The notes beneath the pieces are model-generated. The model was not told where the DNA came from and did not search any database. It was given only the letters and a program-made list of their open reading frames with translations. The position numbers and the translations under genes were made by a program. Shown piece after piece: positions 1-7,779 of a stretch of 64,000 bases of DNA; position 1 is the stretch's first letter; each line of letters opens with the position of its first letter. The stretch comes from Campylobacter gracilis (GTDB lineage Bacteria; Campylobacterota; Campylobacteria; Campylobacterales; Campylobacteraceae). Location: the NCBI RefSeq assembly GCF_018374135.1, contig NZ_JAHAFS010000003.1, positions 1 to 64,000 on the forward strand, read 5' to 3'.

Positions 1-2
1 CG

Positions 3-1079
3 AGCGAGTATAAATTTCAAAGCAAGCAGGGCGGGATCGAATGCGGCGCAGACGATCTAAACGACGCAAGCAAGCCGCGGAGCGCGGAAAATTTTAAAGC
101 TCAAGTCGAATGCGGCGCAGATGAATGCGGCTCTTCAAATTTAAAATTTCACTTCGCCCCCGGCGGCGCAAATCGCCAAAGCTCGCTAAAAAACGCTCTG
201 AAACTCGTAGAGAGCGAACTCGTGCTCGTAAGCGACGTGGCGCGTGCGCAAATTTCGCCAGGGCTAATCTCCTCGCTGATACAAAATTTAGGCGGCGCAG
301 ACTGCATCAGCCCCTATCTTGGCGTAAACGATACGACCTACCTCGGGAAGGACATAGTGAAGAGGGAGGAGCTGCGCCTCATCCAAACGCCGCAGCTTTC
401 GCGTACGGCGCTGCTTAAAAAGGCGCTTGAGGGAAACGAAATTTTTACCGACGACAGCGCGGCGGTCGGCAGCACGGGCGGACGATTGGAGTTTGTAAAA
501 GGCGAAGCGGGCGCGCTTAAGATCACGCGCGCAAGCGATCTGGCGGCGCTAAATTTAAAACCCTGCTCGCGCGATATTTTTTGCGGTACGGGTTACGACG
601 TACATGCGCTTGAAAAAGGCACGGGCATAGTGCTTGGCGGCGTGCAGATCCCGTGCGAATTCGCACTGATCGCACACAGCGACGGCGATGTAGCGATCCA
701 TGCCCTAATCGACGCTATTTGCGGTGCAGCGATGCTGGGCGACATCGGCGAACTTTTCCCCGACAGTGACGCTAAGCTTAAAGGTGCGGATAGCAAGGAG
801 CTGTTACAAAAGGTAATGCGGCGCGTCAGAGGCTACGGCTATGAGCTCGTAAACGCCGATATTACGATCATCGCGCAGCGCCCGAAGATCGGAGCTTACA
901 AGGTGCAGATGCAAAAGGTTTTGAGCGAAATTTTAAACTGCGCGCGCGTCAATGTCAAAGCGACCACGACCGAAGGGCTAGGATTTACGGGCAGAAGCGA
1001 AGGCATCGCCGCGCAGGCTGCGGTAAGCTTAAAATTTTACGACTGGCAAAAGCACGCGGAAAAGGCGCAGGGCGTATGA
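3..1079 (+). CDS. ispDF: Bifunctional IspD/IspF (MEP pathway), 5' end beyond the window
   Basis: Isoprenoid synthesis: IspD makes CDP-methylerythritol and IspF cyclises its 2-phosphate to MEcPP. The frame is open to the left edge with no start, so this is a 3' fragment. The IspD end shows GGANRQSS and LVSDVARAQIS, matching the family's GGxxRxxSV and VLVHDxARP blocks. The IspF domain shows GYDVH and HSDGD (metal ligands), DIGELFPD and TTTEGLGFTGR. Upstream of GGANRQ lies a low-complexity stretch carrying the word ECGAD twice (near 38-52 and 110-124), not expected in IspD. The stop overlaps the next start by 4 bp. The D-F fusion is normal in Campylobacter. Confidence 0.95.
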   Translation, partial: SEYKFQSKQGGIECGADDLNDASKPRSAENFKAQVECGADECGSSNLKFHFAPGGANRQSSLKNALKLVESELVLVSDVARAQISPGLISSLIQNLGGADCISPYLGVNDTTYLGKDIVKREELRLIQTPQLSRTALLKKALEGNEIFTDDSAAVGSTGGRLEFVKGEAGALKITRASDLAALNLKPCSRDIFCGTGYDVHALEKGTGIVLGGVQIPCEFALIAHSDGDVAIHALIDAICGAAMLGDIGELFPDSDAKLKGADSKELLQKVMRRVRGYGYELVNADITIIAQRPKIGAYKVQMQKVLSEILNCARVNVKATTTEGLGFTGRSEGIAAQAAVSLKFYDWQKHAEKAQGV

Positions 1080-1939
1080 AAATTTTAATAATCGAGAGCG
1101 AAAGCTATCTCGCCCAAAGTATAGCAAACAAGCTGGGCGCGCTGGGGCATGAATGCACTAACGCAGCGAGTTTAGCGGCCGCGGCGGGCCTTGCAGAGGA
1201 GTTTGAGGCGGTGCTACTCTCTACGAGCTGGAGCGGCGCGAGCTTTTATCCGCTGATAGAGAAATTTAGGCGCTCAATCATAATTTTGATGGTCGCCTAC
1301 GTCGATAGCGAAACGGTGCTAAACCCCGTAAAAGCGGGCGCGACGGACTATATCCAAAAGCCATTTATGATAGAGGAGCTCATCAAAAAGATCGAGCATT
1401 ACGCGCAGTTTCGCTCGCTAAAATCGCAAAACGAAGCCTACGAAGCGCTGCTTAGAGAAACCTCTCTTTCGTGCGAAATACCGCCCGCGCGTTTAGCGCA
1501 GATAAAATTCCCGCTTCTTTTGCGCGGCGATGCGGCAGCGCGGGCTGCGGCGGTATTTAAGATCGCGCTTGCGCTAAAATCGCGCCTTAAAATTTTATCC
1601 GCGCAAAGCCCTGAGCCGCTAGAACGAGGCGCGGAGATTTTTTACGCACCGGATTTTGATAGCCTAAGCGGCGCGCAGAAGGAAAAATTTATAAGCAAAA
1701 CCAAATCCATGCGTGTAATCGTCGGATCCATCGGCGCGCAAAAAGGCTTTAGCGACGAAATTGCGCTTGACAGCAGCAAAGAACGCAGCGAAATTTTAAG
1801 CATCGAAGAATACGTAAAGCTCACGATCGTAGCGCACCAAGACGAGTATTTCGACTCCGATCTGGCGGCGGCACTTGGGATTTCGCGAAAATCGCTTTGG
1901 GAAAAAAGGAAAAAATATGGCATCGCAAGAAAAAAATAG
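1076..1939 (+). CDS. Atypical response regulator (receiver plus Fis-type HTH)
   Basis: 287 aa. Residues 1-115 resemble a CheY receiver (ILIIESES start; conserved Lys in YIQKPF, residue 95), but the phosphoacceptor position reads LLSTSW around residues 49-50, so the usual Asp is missing. The C-terminus (DSDLAAALGISRKSLWEKR) is an NtrC/Fis-like helix-turn-helix. No AAA+ sigma-54 ATPase domain lies between them. It follows ispDF with a 4-bp overlap and precedes the ATP-sulfurylase-like gene, the same order I recall around Cj1608 of C. jejuni. DNA binding is likely; control by phosphorylation is doubtful. Targets are unknown. Confidence 0.8.
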   Translation: MKILIIESESYLAQSIANKLGALGHECTNAASLAAAAGLAEEFEAVLLSTSWSGASFYPLIEKFRRSIIILMVAYVDSETVLNPVKAGATDYIQKPFMIEELIKKIEHYAQFRSLKSQNEAYEALLRETSLSCEIPPARLAQIKFPLLLRGDAAARAAAVFKIALALKSRLKILSAQSPEPLERGAEIFYAPDFDSLSGAQKEKFISKTKSMRVIVGSIGAQKGFSDEIALDSSKERSEILSIEEYVKLTIVAHQDEYFDSDLAAALGISRKSLWEKRKKYGIARKK

Positions 1940-3842
1940 CCGCACGCATCCGGTACGGATCGCAGACGAGATAGAAATTTCGCGCGATGCGGACAATTTG
2001 CACGAAATAAAACCGCTTGAAAGTGAAGGAATTTTAAGCGGCACAAAAACTCTAAACGCTACAAAAGCTTCGAGCGATGCGGCGCTAAATTTAAAGGCAA
2101 AGCAAAATTTAAAAGCATCGCAGAACTCAAAAGCAAGACAAAATTCAAAAGCAAAGCGCAATTTAAAAACGATGCGAAATTTAAAAATGTCAAAGGCGAG
2201 CAATGCCAGAAAAGATGAGGCGCAAACTAAAGGCTCGGCAAGGAATTTAAAAGCAGAGCAAGCCGGAAGCGAGAGCAAAGGCGCAAATAATAGCGCAACG
2301 CAAATCCGCAAGATAGTGATCTCGCGCTCCGACCTAAACGTCCTGAGCCTGCTCGCAAACGGCGCTTTCGGCAAGAACTGCGAGCTACTGCGCCCAAGTA
2401 AGCTTAGCGTATGCGGTATAAATTTCGTTTTTTCCTGCGCGGACGCAAAAAAAGGCGATATTTTGGAGCTTTATCTTAGCAAGGACGGCATAGCCGAATG
2501 CGCCAAAAATTCGCTTAGCGGCGAGAGCGGCGCGTATTTGCTAGCTAAAGAATCACGCAACTTGCAGGATGGAGTTTCTGCCGCGGCGCAAAACGAGCAG
2601 AGCTTTGCGAAAAGCGGCGCAGGTTTCGCGCGCACTGCAAGTGCGCAAAGCGCTATAAACGCCACAAGCGAGGGCTTAGACCATATAGAAAGTCTTGCTG
2701 CGAGCTATGATCAAACTTTTACTTGTAGCGCAGATGCAAAATCTGCGAAAAACGCCGCTTTGGATTTGGCGAAAAGCTCCAGTGCAAATTCTGCGGTAAA
2801 TTCCGCGCAGAGCATTGACGAAAATTCTGCGATCAATCGCGTTTGCAGCGCAGATGCAAAATCCGTAGCAAATTCGGCGGGAAATTTTATCTCAAATTCC
2901 ACCGAAAATTTCATCAAAAATTCCGCTGCAAATCCCGCCTCTTGCGAGCTTGTCGCGCGCATAGACGTTAGCGATGTTTATGCCCCAAGCGCAAGCGAGA
3001 TTGCAGGCTCGGTATTTCAAAACGCATACGCAGGGCAAACTGCGGTGCAAGGGCGCATCACGCTGCTAAAAAATGAGCTTGCAGAGCAAATCGCGCGCAT
3101 AAAAAAAGTCGCAAGCTCGCTTGCCGCGCCTAAAATTTCAGCGTTTTTTACCTGTGCCGATCCGATACACCGCGTGCATGAGCGGCTGATTAGGCATATG
3201 ATCGACAAGGCGGATTTCGTGGTGATTTTTTTAACCGGCACGAGCAGCACAGACGCCCTGCCCTACGAACTACGCAAAAAAACACTAGGCTATTTGCTGC
3301 AAAATTTTTTAGTCGCGCAACGCGCCATGATGATCGATCTGGGCTCGCTTGCGATTTTTGACGACAAGCCCGCACTGCAATGCGCGATTGCGAAAAATTT
3401 AGGTATAAACAAAATAATTTTCGGGCAAAATCACGCAAATATGGAGCTGTTTTTCGAGGGAGGCGGCGTGCATTCGGTGCTGGACGAGTATCAAAAGCGC
3501 GGCGACATCGAGATTTTGCTTATGCCGGAATACGTCTATTGCGAGAAGTGCAAGGTGCTCGTAAGCACGAAAAACTGCCCTCACGGCGCTCATCATCACG
3601 TGCATTACCGCACACAAAATCTCAAGGCACTGCTGCGCGCGGGGATTTTGCCGCCCGCGATTTTTATGCGTAAAGAGATCTCGGCGATGATTTTAAGCGA
3701 GCTTTTTCCCGCGCGATTTTCGGATCTGCAAAAGCTCTACGACGAGCTTTTTCCAAACAGCGGGATCTTGCAGAGCCACGGCGAGAGCGAGTTTTACGAG
3801 CAGCTTATGCAGCTGTACCAAACCAGCGCGCTAAAGACGTAG
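1917..3842 (+). CDS. ATP-sulfurylase-like nucleotidyltransferase with low-complexity inserts
   Basis: 641 aa from the ATG at 1917, behind an AAGGA-type site and overlapping the regulator's end; an upstream in-frame TTG at 1875 has no support. The conserved parts are an N-terminal PUA-like segment (KIVISRSDLNVLSLL) and a C-terminal nucleotidyltransferase core with the HxxH-type motif DPIHRVHERL and a Cys/His-rich patch (CEKCKVL...CPHGAHHHVH). Two low-complexity inserts enlarge it: six 18-bp units at 2085-2192 coding (Q/R)N(L/S)KA-type hexapeptides, and an Asn/Ser/Ala-rich stretch at about 2500-2940. It corresponds in position to the C. jejuni gene annotated as sulfate adenylyltransferase (Cj1609). 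The true substrate is uncertain. Confidence 0.75.
   Translation: MASQEKNSRTHPVRIADEIEISRDADNLHEIKPLESEGILSGTKTLNATKASSDAALNLKAKQNLKASQNSKARQNSKAKRNLKTMRNLKMSKASNARKDEAQTKGSARNLKAEQAGSESKGANNSATQIRKIVISRSDLNVLSLLANGAFGKNCELLRPSKLSVCGINFVFSCADAKKGDILELYLSKDGIAECAKNSLSGESGAYLLAKESRNLQDGVSAAAQNEQSFAKSGAGFARTASAQSAINATSEGLDHIESLAASYDQTFTCSADAKSAKNAALDLAKSSSANSAVNSAQSIDENSAINRVCSADAKSVANSAGNFISNSTENFIKNSAANPASCELVARIDVSDVYAPSASEIAGSVFQNAYAGQTAVQGRITLLKNELAEQIARIKKVASSLAAPKISAFFTCADPIHRVHERLIRHMIDKADFVVIFLTGTSSTDALPYELRKKTLGYLLQNFLVAQRAMMIDLGSLAIFDDKPALQCAIAKNLGINKIIFGQNHANMELFFEGGGVHSVLDEYQKRGDIEILLMPEYVYCEKCKVLVSTKNCPHGAHHHVHYRTQNLKALLRAGILPPAIFMRKEISAMILSELFPARFSDLQKLYDELFPNSGILQSHGESEFYEQLMQLYQTSALKT
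2085..2192 (+). repeat. Six 18-bp degenerate tandem units inside a gene
   Basis: Units begin at 2085, 2103, 2121, 2139, 2157 and 2175, each close to CAAAATTTAAAAGCAAAG. They encode six similar hexapeptides (LNLKAK, QNLKAS, QNSKAR, QNSKAK, RNLKTM, RNLKMS). The copies differ by several bases each, so this is an old expansion. As 18 is a multiple of 3, copy-number change would keep the reading frame. Confidence 0.85.
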
Positions 3843-4590
3843 CGTTTGAGGGCGCAACGTAAAAAATGACGTGGAATTTGCGGAAGCTAGGCAGAGGGTA
3901 AAATTTCGCGGCGTTAGAATTTACGGCGGCTAGACGTAAAGTAAAATTTCATAATGCGGAAAGAAAGGACTGCGCGGAATTTTATAGCATAAAGAGCGGC
4001 GGACGCAGATTTGGAGTAAAATTTTGTGGCGCAACGAAGCTAAATTTTTAAAACAAGCGGTGCGGTAAAAGAAGTTTTAAATCTTAAAGGCGCGGCTACG
4101 TAGCAAATTTATAACGACGCAATAAAATCGTGCGACGAAGCGGATTCAAAATTTTAAGGCGCGATGGAGCGATGGATATGTATAGCAGTGCGGCGGATCT
4201 AAAATTTAAGCTTTCGACGAGCAAGTTTAAATTTAGCCAGATGCTCGCAGTAAGTCGCAGTGCATAAATTTAGGCGAGGCGCAGCAGCTGCCCGCACACA
4301 CAGAACGCTCTTCGCGTCGTCTTGAGTGGGTTTAAAATTTCCGCGTGGAGCGAGCAAAATTTTAAAATTTTTACGCAAATGATTAAAATTTTAAAATTCA
4401 TACGTTAGTGAGCGAAATTTTTGTGACGAGCGTGTAGAACTGATTTCGTGCGGGTGGGCAAATTAATTTTACATGCACGAACGAAATTTAAAATTTCTGT
4501 ACGTGGGCGAATTTAAAATTTTCGCGTGAGCAGATGCTCTAATTAAAATAAGCGGTAAAATTTTAAAAAGCAAAATTTAAAAGGACAATT
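3843..4590. other. 748-bp gene-free stretch rich in AAATTT words
   Basis: No credible coding frame on either strand. The sequence alternates GC-rich segments with AAAATTTT and TAAAATTT words; I counted about a dozen RAATTY hexamers by hand in 4321-4590 alone. The pgpA ribosome binding site (AAAAGGAC, about 4580-4587) is at the right end. Confidence 0.7.
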
Positions 4591-5127
4591 ATGGATAAAA
4601 TTTTCGTTACATTTTTCGGCGCGGGGCTGCTAAAGCCCGCGCCCGGCACCTGGGGCAGCATCGCAGGCTGGATAGTAGGTCTTGCGATTTTGATGCTAGC
4701 GGGCGAGGTGACGCTGTTTTTGTGCGCCGGCCTCGTCTTTTTCGTCTCGCTTAAGATCGTAGGCGATTACGAAAGGCGGGTAGGCGCACATGATAACAGC
4801 GAGATCGTCATCGACGAGGTCGTGGGGGTGTGGATCGCGATGTGCGTCGCCGCGCCCGTAGGCGAGATCTTTTCGCTGCCGCTGCGGGAGCTGATCGCGG
4901 GCTTTGAGAGCAGCAGGATATCGATCGTCGCGATGATTTTGGCGCTGCTATTTTTCAGGGCGTTTGATATCCGCAAACCCTCAATCATCGGGCGCGTGGA
5001 TCGCGACGTGCCGGGCGGGCTCGGCGTGATGCTGGATGACGTGCTGGCGGGCTTTTTCGCGGGGCTTGGGGTTTTGATAGTTATCTCTTTGGGGGTCAAG
5101 CTCGGCGCCGCGGGATTGATTTTTTAA
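4591..5127 (+). CDS. pgpA: Phosphatidylglycerophosphatase A
   Basis: 178 aa inner-membrane enzyme that dephosphorylates phosphatidylglycerophosphate to phosphatidylglycerol. Family motifs are present in order: KPAPGTWGS near the N-terminus, then HDNSEIVIDEVVG (acidic catalytic block), FRAFDIRKPSIIG, and GGLGVMLDDVLAG. Hydrophobic helices lie between them. The ATG at 4591 follows an AAAAGGAC site. It lies downstream of the ATP-sulfurylase-like gene as in C. jejuni, but is separated from it here by a long gene-free stretch, so it probably has its own promoter. Confidence 0.95.
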   Translation: MDKIFVTFFGAGLLKPAPGTWGSIAGWIVGLAILMLAGEVTLFLCAGLVFFVSLKIVGDYERRVGAHDNSEIVIDEVVGVWIAMCVAAPVGEIFSLPLRELIAGFESSRISIVAMILALLFFRAFDIRKPSIIGRVDRDVPGGLGVMLDDVLAGFFAGLGVLIVISLGVKLGAAGLIF

Positions 5128-5642
5128 GCTTTTTTAGGCGAGATCGCAGCAAACACAGTGCGATTGCGGGCGCTACACGGCATCGAAAACATAGCGCGAT
5201 CGTGAGATTGCGCGCCTTTGTGCCTAGCGTCATAGCGATCGCGATAGAAAAACATAAAGCGATCATCAGAACGGCGCTTTCCGTGACGATAAACTTGAAA
5301 CATTAAATTTTAGAACACCGCGCAATTTAGAGCGCTATAATTTTAAGGCGCGAATATTTGTGCCCGAAATACAACGGGCTTTGAAGGTCTAAATTTAACG
5401 GCGCATTAGATCGCGATATAAAATTCCATGGCACCAAAATTTTCCAGCTTAAAATTCTATGCCATTAAATTTCAAAAATTTAATGGCGGATTAGGTTCGG
5501 TGCATAAAATTTTAAAATTTATCGCTAATCGCAGGCAGTCTAGCGGGGCGTGCTATTAAATTTTTGGCAATATTTATCACTTAAGTTTGCGACGTTGCCG
5601 CAAAATGCGGGTAAGCGGCGCAAAAATTTAAAGGAACGAAAA
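5128..5642. other. 515-bp intergenic region with a perfect hairpin
   Basis: No gene seen. It contains AAATTT-rich sequence and a perfect inverted repeat at 5461-5487. The right end carries the AAGGA ribosome binding site (5631-5635) of the hydrolase gene. Confidence 0.6.
5461..5487. repeat. Perfect 12-bp inverted repeat with 3-nt loop
   Basis: GCCATTAAATTT (5461-5472), loop CAA, then AAATTTAATGGC (5476-5487). The arms are exactly complementary. No T tract follows on the plus strand; on the minus strand the hairpin is followed by ATAGAATTTT. It lies more than 330 bp past pgpA, so it is not clearly that gene's terminator. Confidence 0.8.
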
Positions 5643-6311
5643 ATGCAAAAGAGCGCGATTGAGATCCGTGACATTCCCACCGCCATTTGGGGGAGCCGCT
5701 CGAAAAAGGTTTATATCTACGCTCACGGACAGGGCGGAAGCAAGGAGGATGCGGAGCTTTTGGCTTCCGTCGTTTGCAAGCAAGGCCGGCAGGTAATTAG
5801 CTTTGATCTGTCCGGGCACGGACAGAGGCGGCACGAGTCCGCTTCTTGCGATCCGCGGCGCGCTATTTTGGAATTTCGCGAAATCTTATCGTATGCAAAG
5901 AAGCGCTGGGACGAGGTCGCGCTGTTTGCTGTTAGCCTAGGAGCATGGCTCGGCCTGCAAAGCTTCCGCGACGAAAAGCTTAGCGACTGCCTCTTCCTCT
6001 CGCCGATACTTGATATGAAATACGTTATTTCGAATATTATGCGTAGGGCTGGCGTTAGCGAAGAGCGATTGAAGCAAGAGCGGATGATTTTGACCCCTGC
6101 CTGGCAACCGCTTTTTTGGGAATATTGGAGTTTTGTTTTGAACAATCCGATCACTAAGTGGGAAACGCCCAGTAGAATTCTATACGCAGAAAACGACGAT
6201 ATGACGCCTCTTTGTATCGTTAGAAATTTCGCGCAGAAGTTCGACTGCGACTTAAGCGTTATGAAAAACGGCGAGCATTGGTTCCATACGCCGCAGCAGC
6301 TAGATTACTAA
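5643..6311 (+). CDS. Alpha/beta-hydrolase family protein
   Basis: 222 aa from the ATG at 5643, chosen because AAGGA at 5631-5635 lies 7 nt upstream; the open frame extends further left without a better start. Hydrolase features in order: YAHGQGGS (oxyanion region), SFDLSGHGQ, nucleophile elbow AVSLG (Ser, with Ala in place of the first Gly of GxSxG), late acidic residue in AENDDMTP, and catalytic His in NGEHWFH. No signal peptide, so cytoplasmic. It stands alone between two gene-free stretches. It could be an esterase, thioesterase or peptidase; the substrate is unknown. Confidence 0.75.
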   Translation: MQKSAIEIRDIPTAIWGSRSKKVYIYAHGQGGSKEDAELLASVVCKQGRQVISFDLSGHGQRRHESASCDPRRAILEFREILSYAKKRWDEVALFAVSLGAWLGLQSFRDEKLSDCLFLSPILDMKYVISNIMRRAGVSEERLKQERMILTPAWQPLFWEYWSFVLNNPITKWETPSRILYAENDDMTPLCIVRNFAQKFDCDLSVMKNGEHWFHTPQQLDY

Positions 6312-6752
6312 CGCAGATGGATCAAATCGGCGGTTACAAATAACCATAAAATTATGTGAGATTTTTTTAAATTCATACCTGAACCTGTATCAATAAAATT
6401 CTGCATACTTTTGAAATGCAAATTTCGTAAATTTAGCTGTAGATCACATAGTTGTCGCATGCGGTTTTCATCTTTGAAAACGTATAATACAAATTCTAAA
6501 ATTAATTGCAACGATGCAAAATATAGCGAATATAAGCTACGATTTTTAAAGCGAATTATAAATTACGCTATGAATGCCAAAAATATCGATTTTAAAGCAT
6601 AAATTTATTTAACTAGCAAAAACATACATAGAAAGATAAATTACCGAGCACTTTTGGTAAACAATACAAGCTGGCGGAAGCTATTACCTTTCGTGTGCCA
6701 TTTCATTAACATTTTACAACTCTGCAATAGCCACACACCGAAATTTAAAGAA
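6312..6752. other. 441-bp AT-rich region without a recognisable gene
   Basis: Clearly more AT-rich than the surroundings. Short open frames exist on both strands but lack ribosome binding sites and recognisable content. It lies at the 3' ends of the convergent hydrolase gene and the 6753-7710 operon, so no promoter is required here. Confidence 0.5.
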
Positions 6753-7220
6753 TTATTTGCCTATTCTAAAGCCATTTAATTTCTTATAAGTTGAATCGTT
6801 ATGAAACGCTTCGCAACGCTCTCTGTTTCGATTGATGTTTGAGGTTTCTAAAAAATATCCCTCATTGTCTTGACGCAAGGTAATAGTCGCACAAAAAACT
6901 ATATCCTTTTTTGACTTTGGACCTACGCCATAGGTGAAACTTTGATTGACTGCCAAACTTCGCTCTAAATCGCTATCACTGAACTGCGTAGAACTTACCA
7001 TACTTTTTAGTGCTCGGAAACCTCCTTGACTTAAGTAGTCTCTTTGTATGTCTTTAAAAGCTCTTTCAAGCTCGACTGCATAGGCTTTAGCAAGAACCTC
7101 ATCCTTAGCACCGCTTAATTTTGGATATATTATTTTTACTATCACGAAGATTATAATAGCTAAAAATATTATCCCGCTTACGCCGCCGCCTACTGCCGCA
7201 CCTTTTCTCATTTTCATCAT
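6753..7220 (-). CDS. Membrane-anchored protein of unknown function
   Basis: 155 aa. A short basic start (MMKMRKG) and a Gly-rich turn precede one strongly hydrophobic segment (about residues 13-33, IIFLAIIIFVIVKIIYP), then a soluble domain that would face the periplasm. It has two Cys (in VFCATI and ERCEAFH) that could pair. The shape resembles pilin-like or minor-pseudopilin proteins, but I see no prepilin peptidase site. Its start overlaps the upstream gene's stop (ATGATG after GAAGGAG), so translation is coupled; it is the last gene of a three-gene operon. I do not recognise the family. Confidence 0.6.
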   Translation of the reverse strand: MMKMRKGAAVGGGVSGIIFLAIIIFVIVKIIYPKLSGAKDEVLAKAYAVELERAFKDIQRDYLSQGGFRALKSMVSSTQFSDSDLERSLAVNQSFTYGVGPKSKKDIVFCATITLRQDNEGYFLETSNINRNRERCEAFHNDSTYKKLNGFRIGK

Positions 7221-7453
7221 TTTACTCCTTCGTCGATGTCCTTTACTAAGGCATCTATTTTTTTATTAAGCATGAAATTTTCGTAGCTTTTTTGGATATA
7301 GGCTTCAAGCAGTTCGCCCGCATCCAGATGATCGCTGCCACGAGTTAAAATCCGCCAGTCTCTGCCGAAGACCTTCGCAAAGTCATCATCCAGGCTTATC
7401 GCATATTTTTTCGTCAAAGACTTACTCGTCAGCTGAACCGAAATTTCTTTCAT
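7217..7453 (-). CDS. Small conserved-looking protein of unknown function
   Basis: 78 aa, soluble and acidic at the C-terminus (VKDIDEGVK). It is likely alpha-helical in its second half (LDAGELLEAYIQKSYENF). It is sandwiched with 4-bp overlaps between a coiled-coil protein upstream and a membrane-anchored protein downstream, suggesting the three products act together. I recognise no catalytic motif. Confidence 0.6.
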   Translation of the reverse strand: MKEISVQLTSKSLTKKYAISLDDDFAKVFGRDWRILTRGSDHLDAGELLEAYIQKSYENFMLNKKIDALVKDIDEGVK

Positions 7454-7710
7454 TTCTCGCCTAAATTATCGCCTGCCAAAATATCGTCGATCTGTTTGCT
7501 TAGATCCTCATCGCTCATCTTGCGATATGCCAGATCGTTTTCAAGCGTGCCAAGCTGCATTCCCAAAGCCTCGTTTTGCGCCTTGACCGCCGCTAGCTCG
7601 GTACGTAGCTTTTCATTTTCGTCTCTAGCCTCGGTGTATCGTCTAATCAGCTCAGCTACTTTATTACTTAAGCCCTCGACCTTTTTCTCTTCGTCAAAGA
7701 TTGATTCCAT
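7450..7710 (-). CDS. Small coiled-coil protein
   Basis: 86 aa. Residues 10-65 are a near-continuous heptad-type coiled coil (LSNKVAELIRRY, LRTELAAVKAQNEALG, LGTLENDLAYR) with no hydrophobic segment. Such short coiled coils resemble ZapB-type division proteins in shape, but I see no specific signature. It is the first gene of the operon, divergent from uvrB with only a short gap: the uvrB -10 box at 7728-7733 lies just upstream of its ATG. Confidence 0.65.
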   Translation of the reverse strand: MESIFDEEKKVEGLSNKVAELIRRYTEARDENEKLRTELAAVKAQNEALGMQLGTLENDLAYRKMSDEDLSKQIDDILAGDNLGEK

Positions 7711-7727
7711 TATTTCGCCTTTTATGA

Positions 7728-7733
7728 TATAAT
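7728..7733 (+). promoter_or_regulatory. -10 box (TATAAT) of uvrB
   Basis: A consensus TATAAT at 7728-7733 predicts transcription starting near 7740. An ATG at 7738 would then sit at or before the transcript start, which favours the TTG at 7780 as the uvrB start. Confidence 0.65.
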
Positions 7734-7779
7734 TTAAATGAAAATATTACCCAATTTTGGCTTTAAAAAAGGAAAAATT

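Noticed and set aside
6411..6602. 63-codon plus-strand open frame in an AT-rich stretch
   Set aside because: Composition-driven; no start signal or homology.
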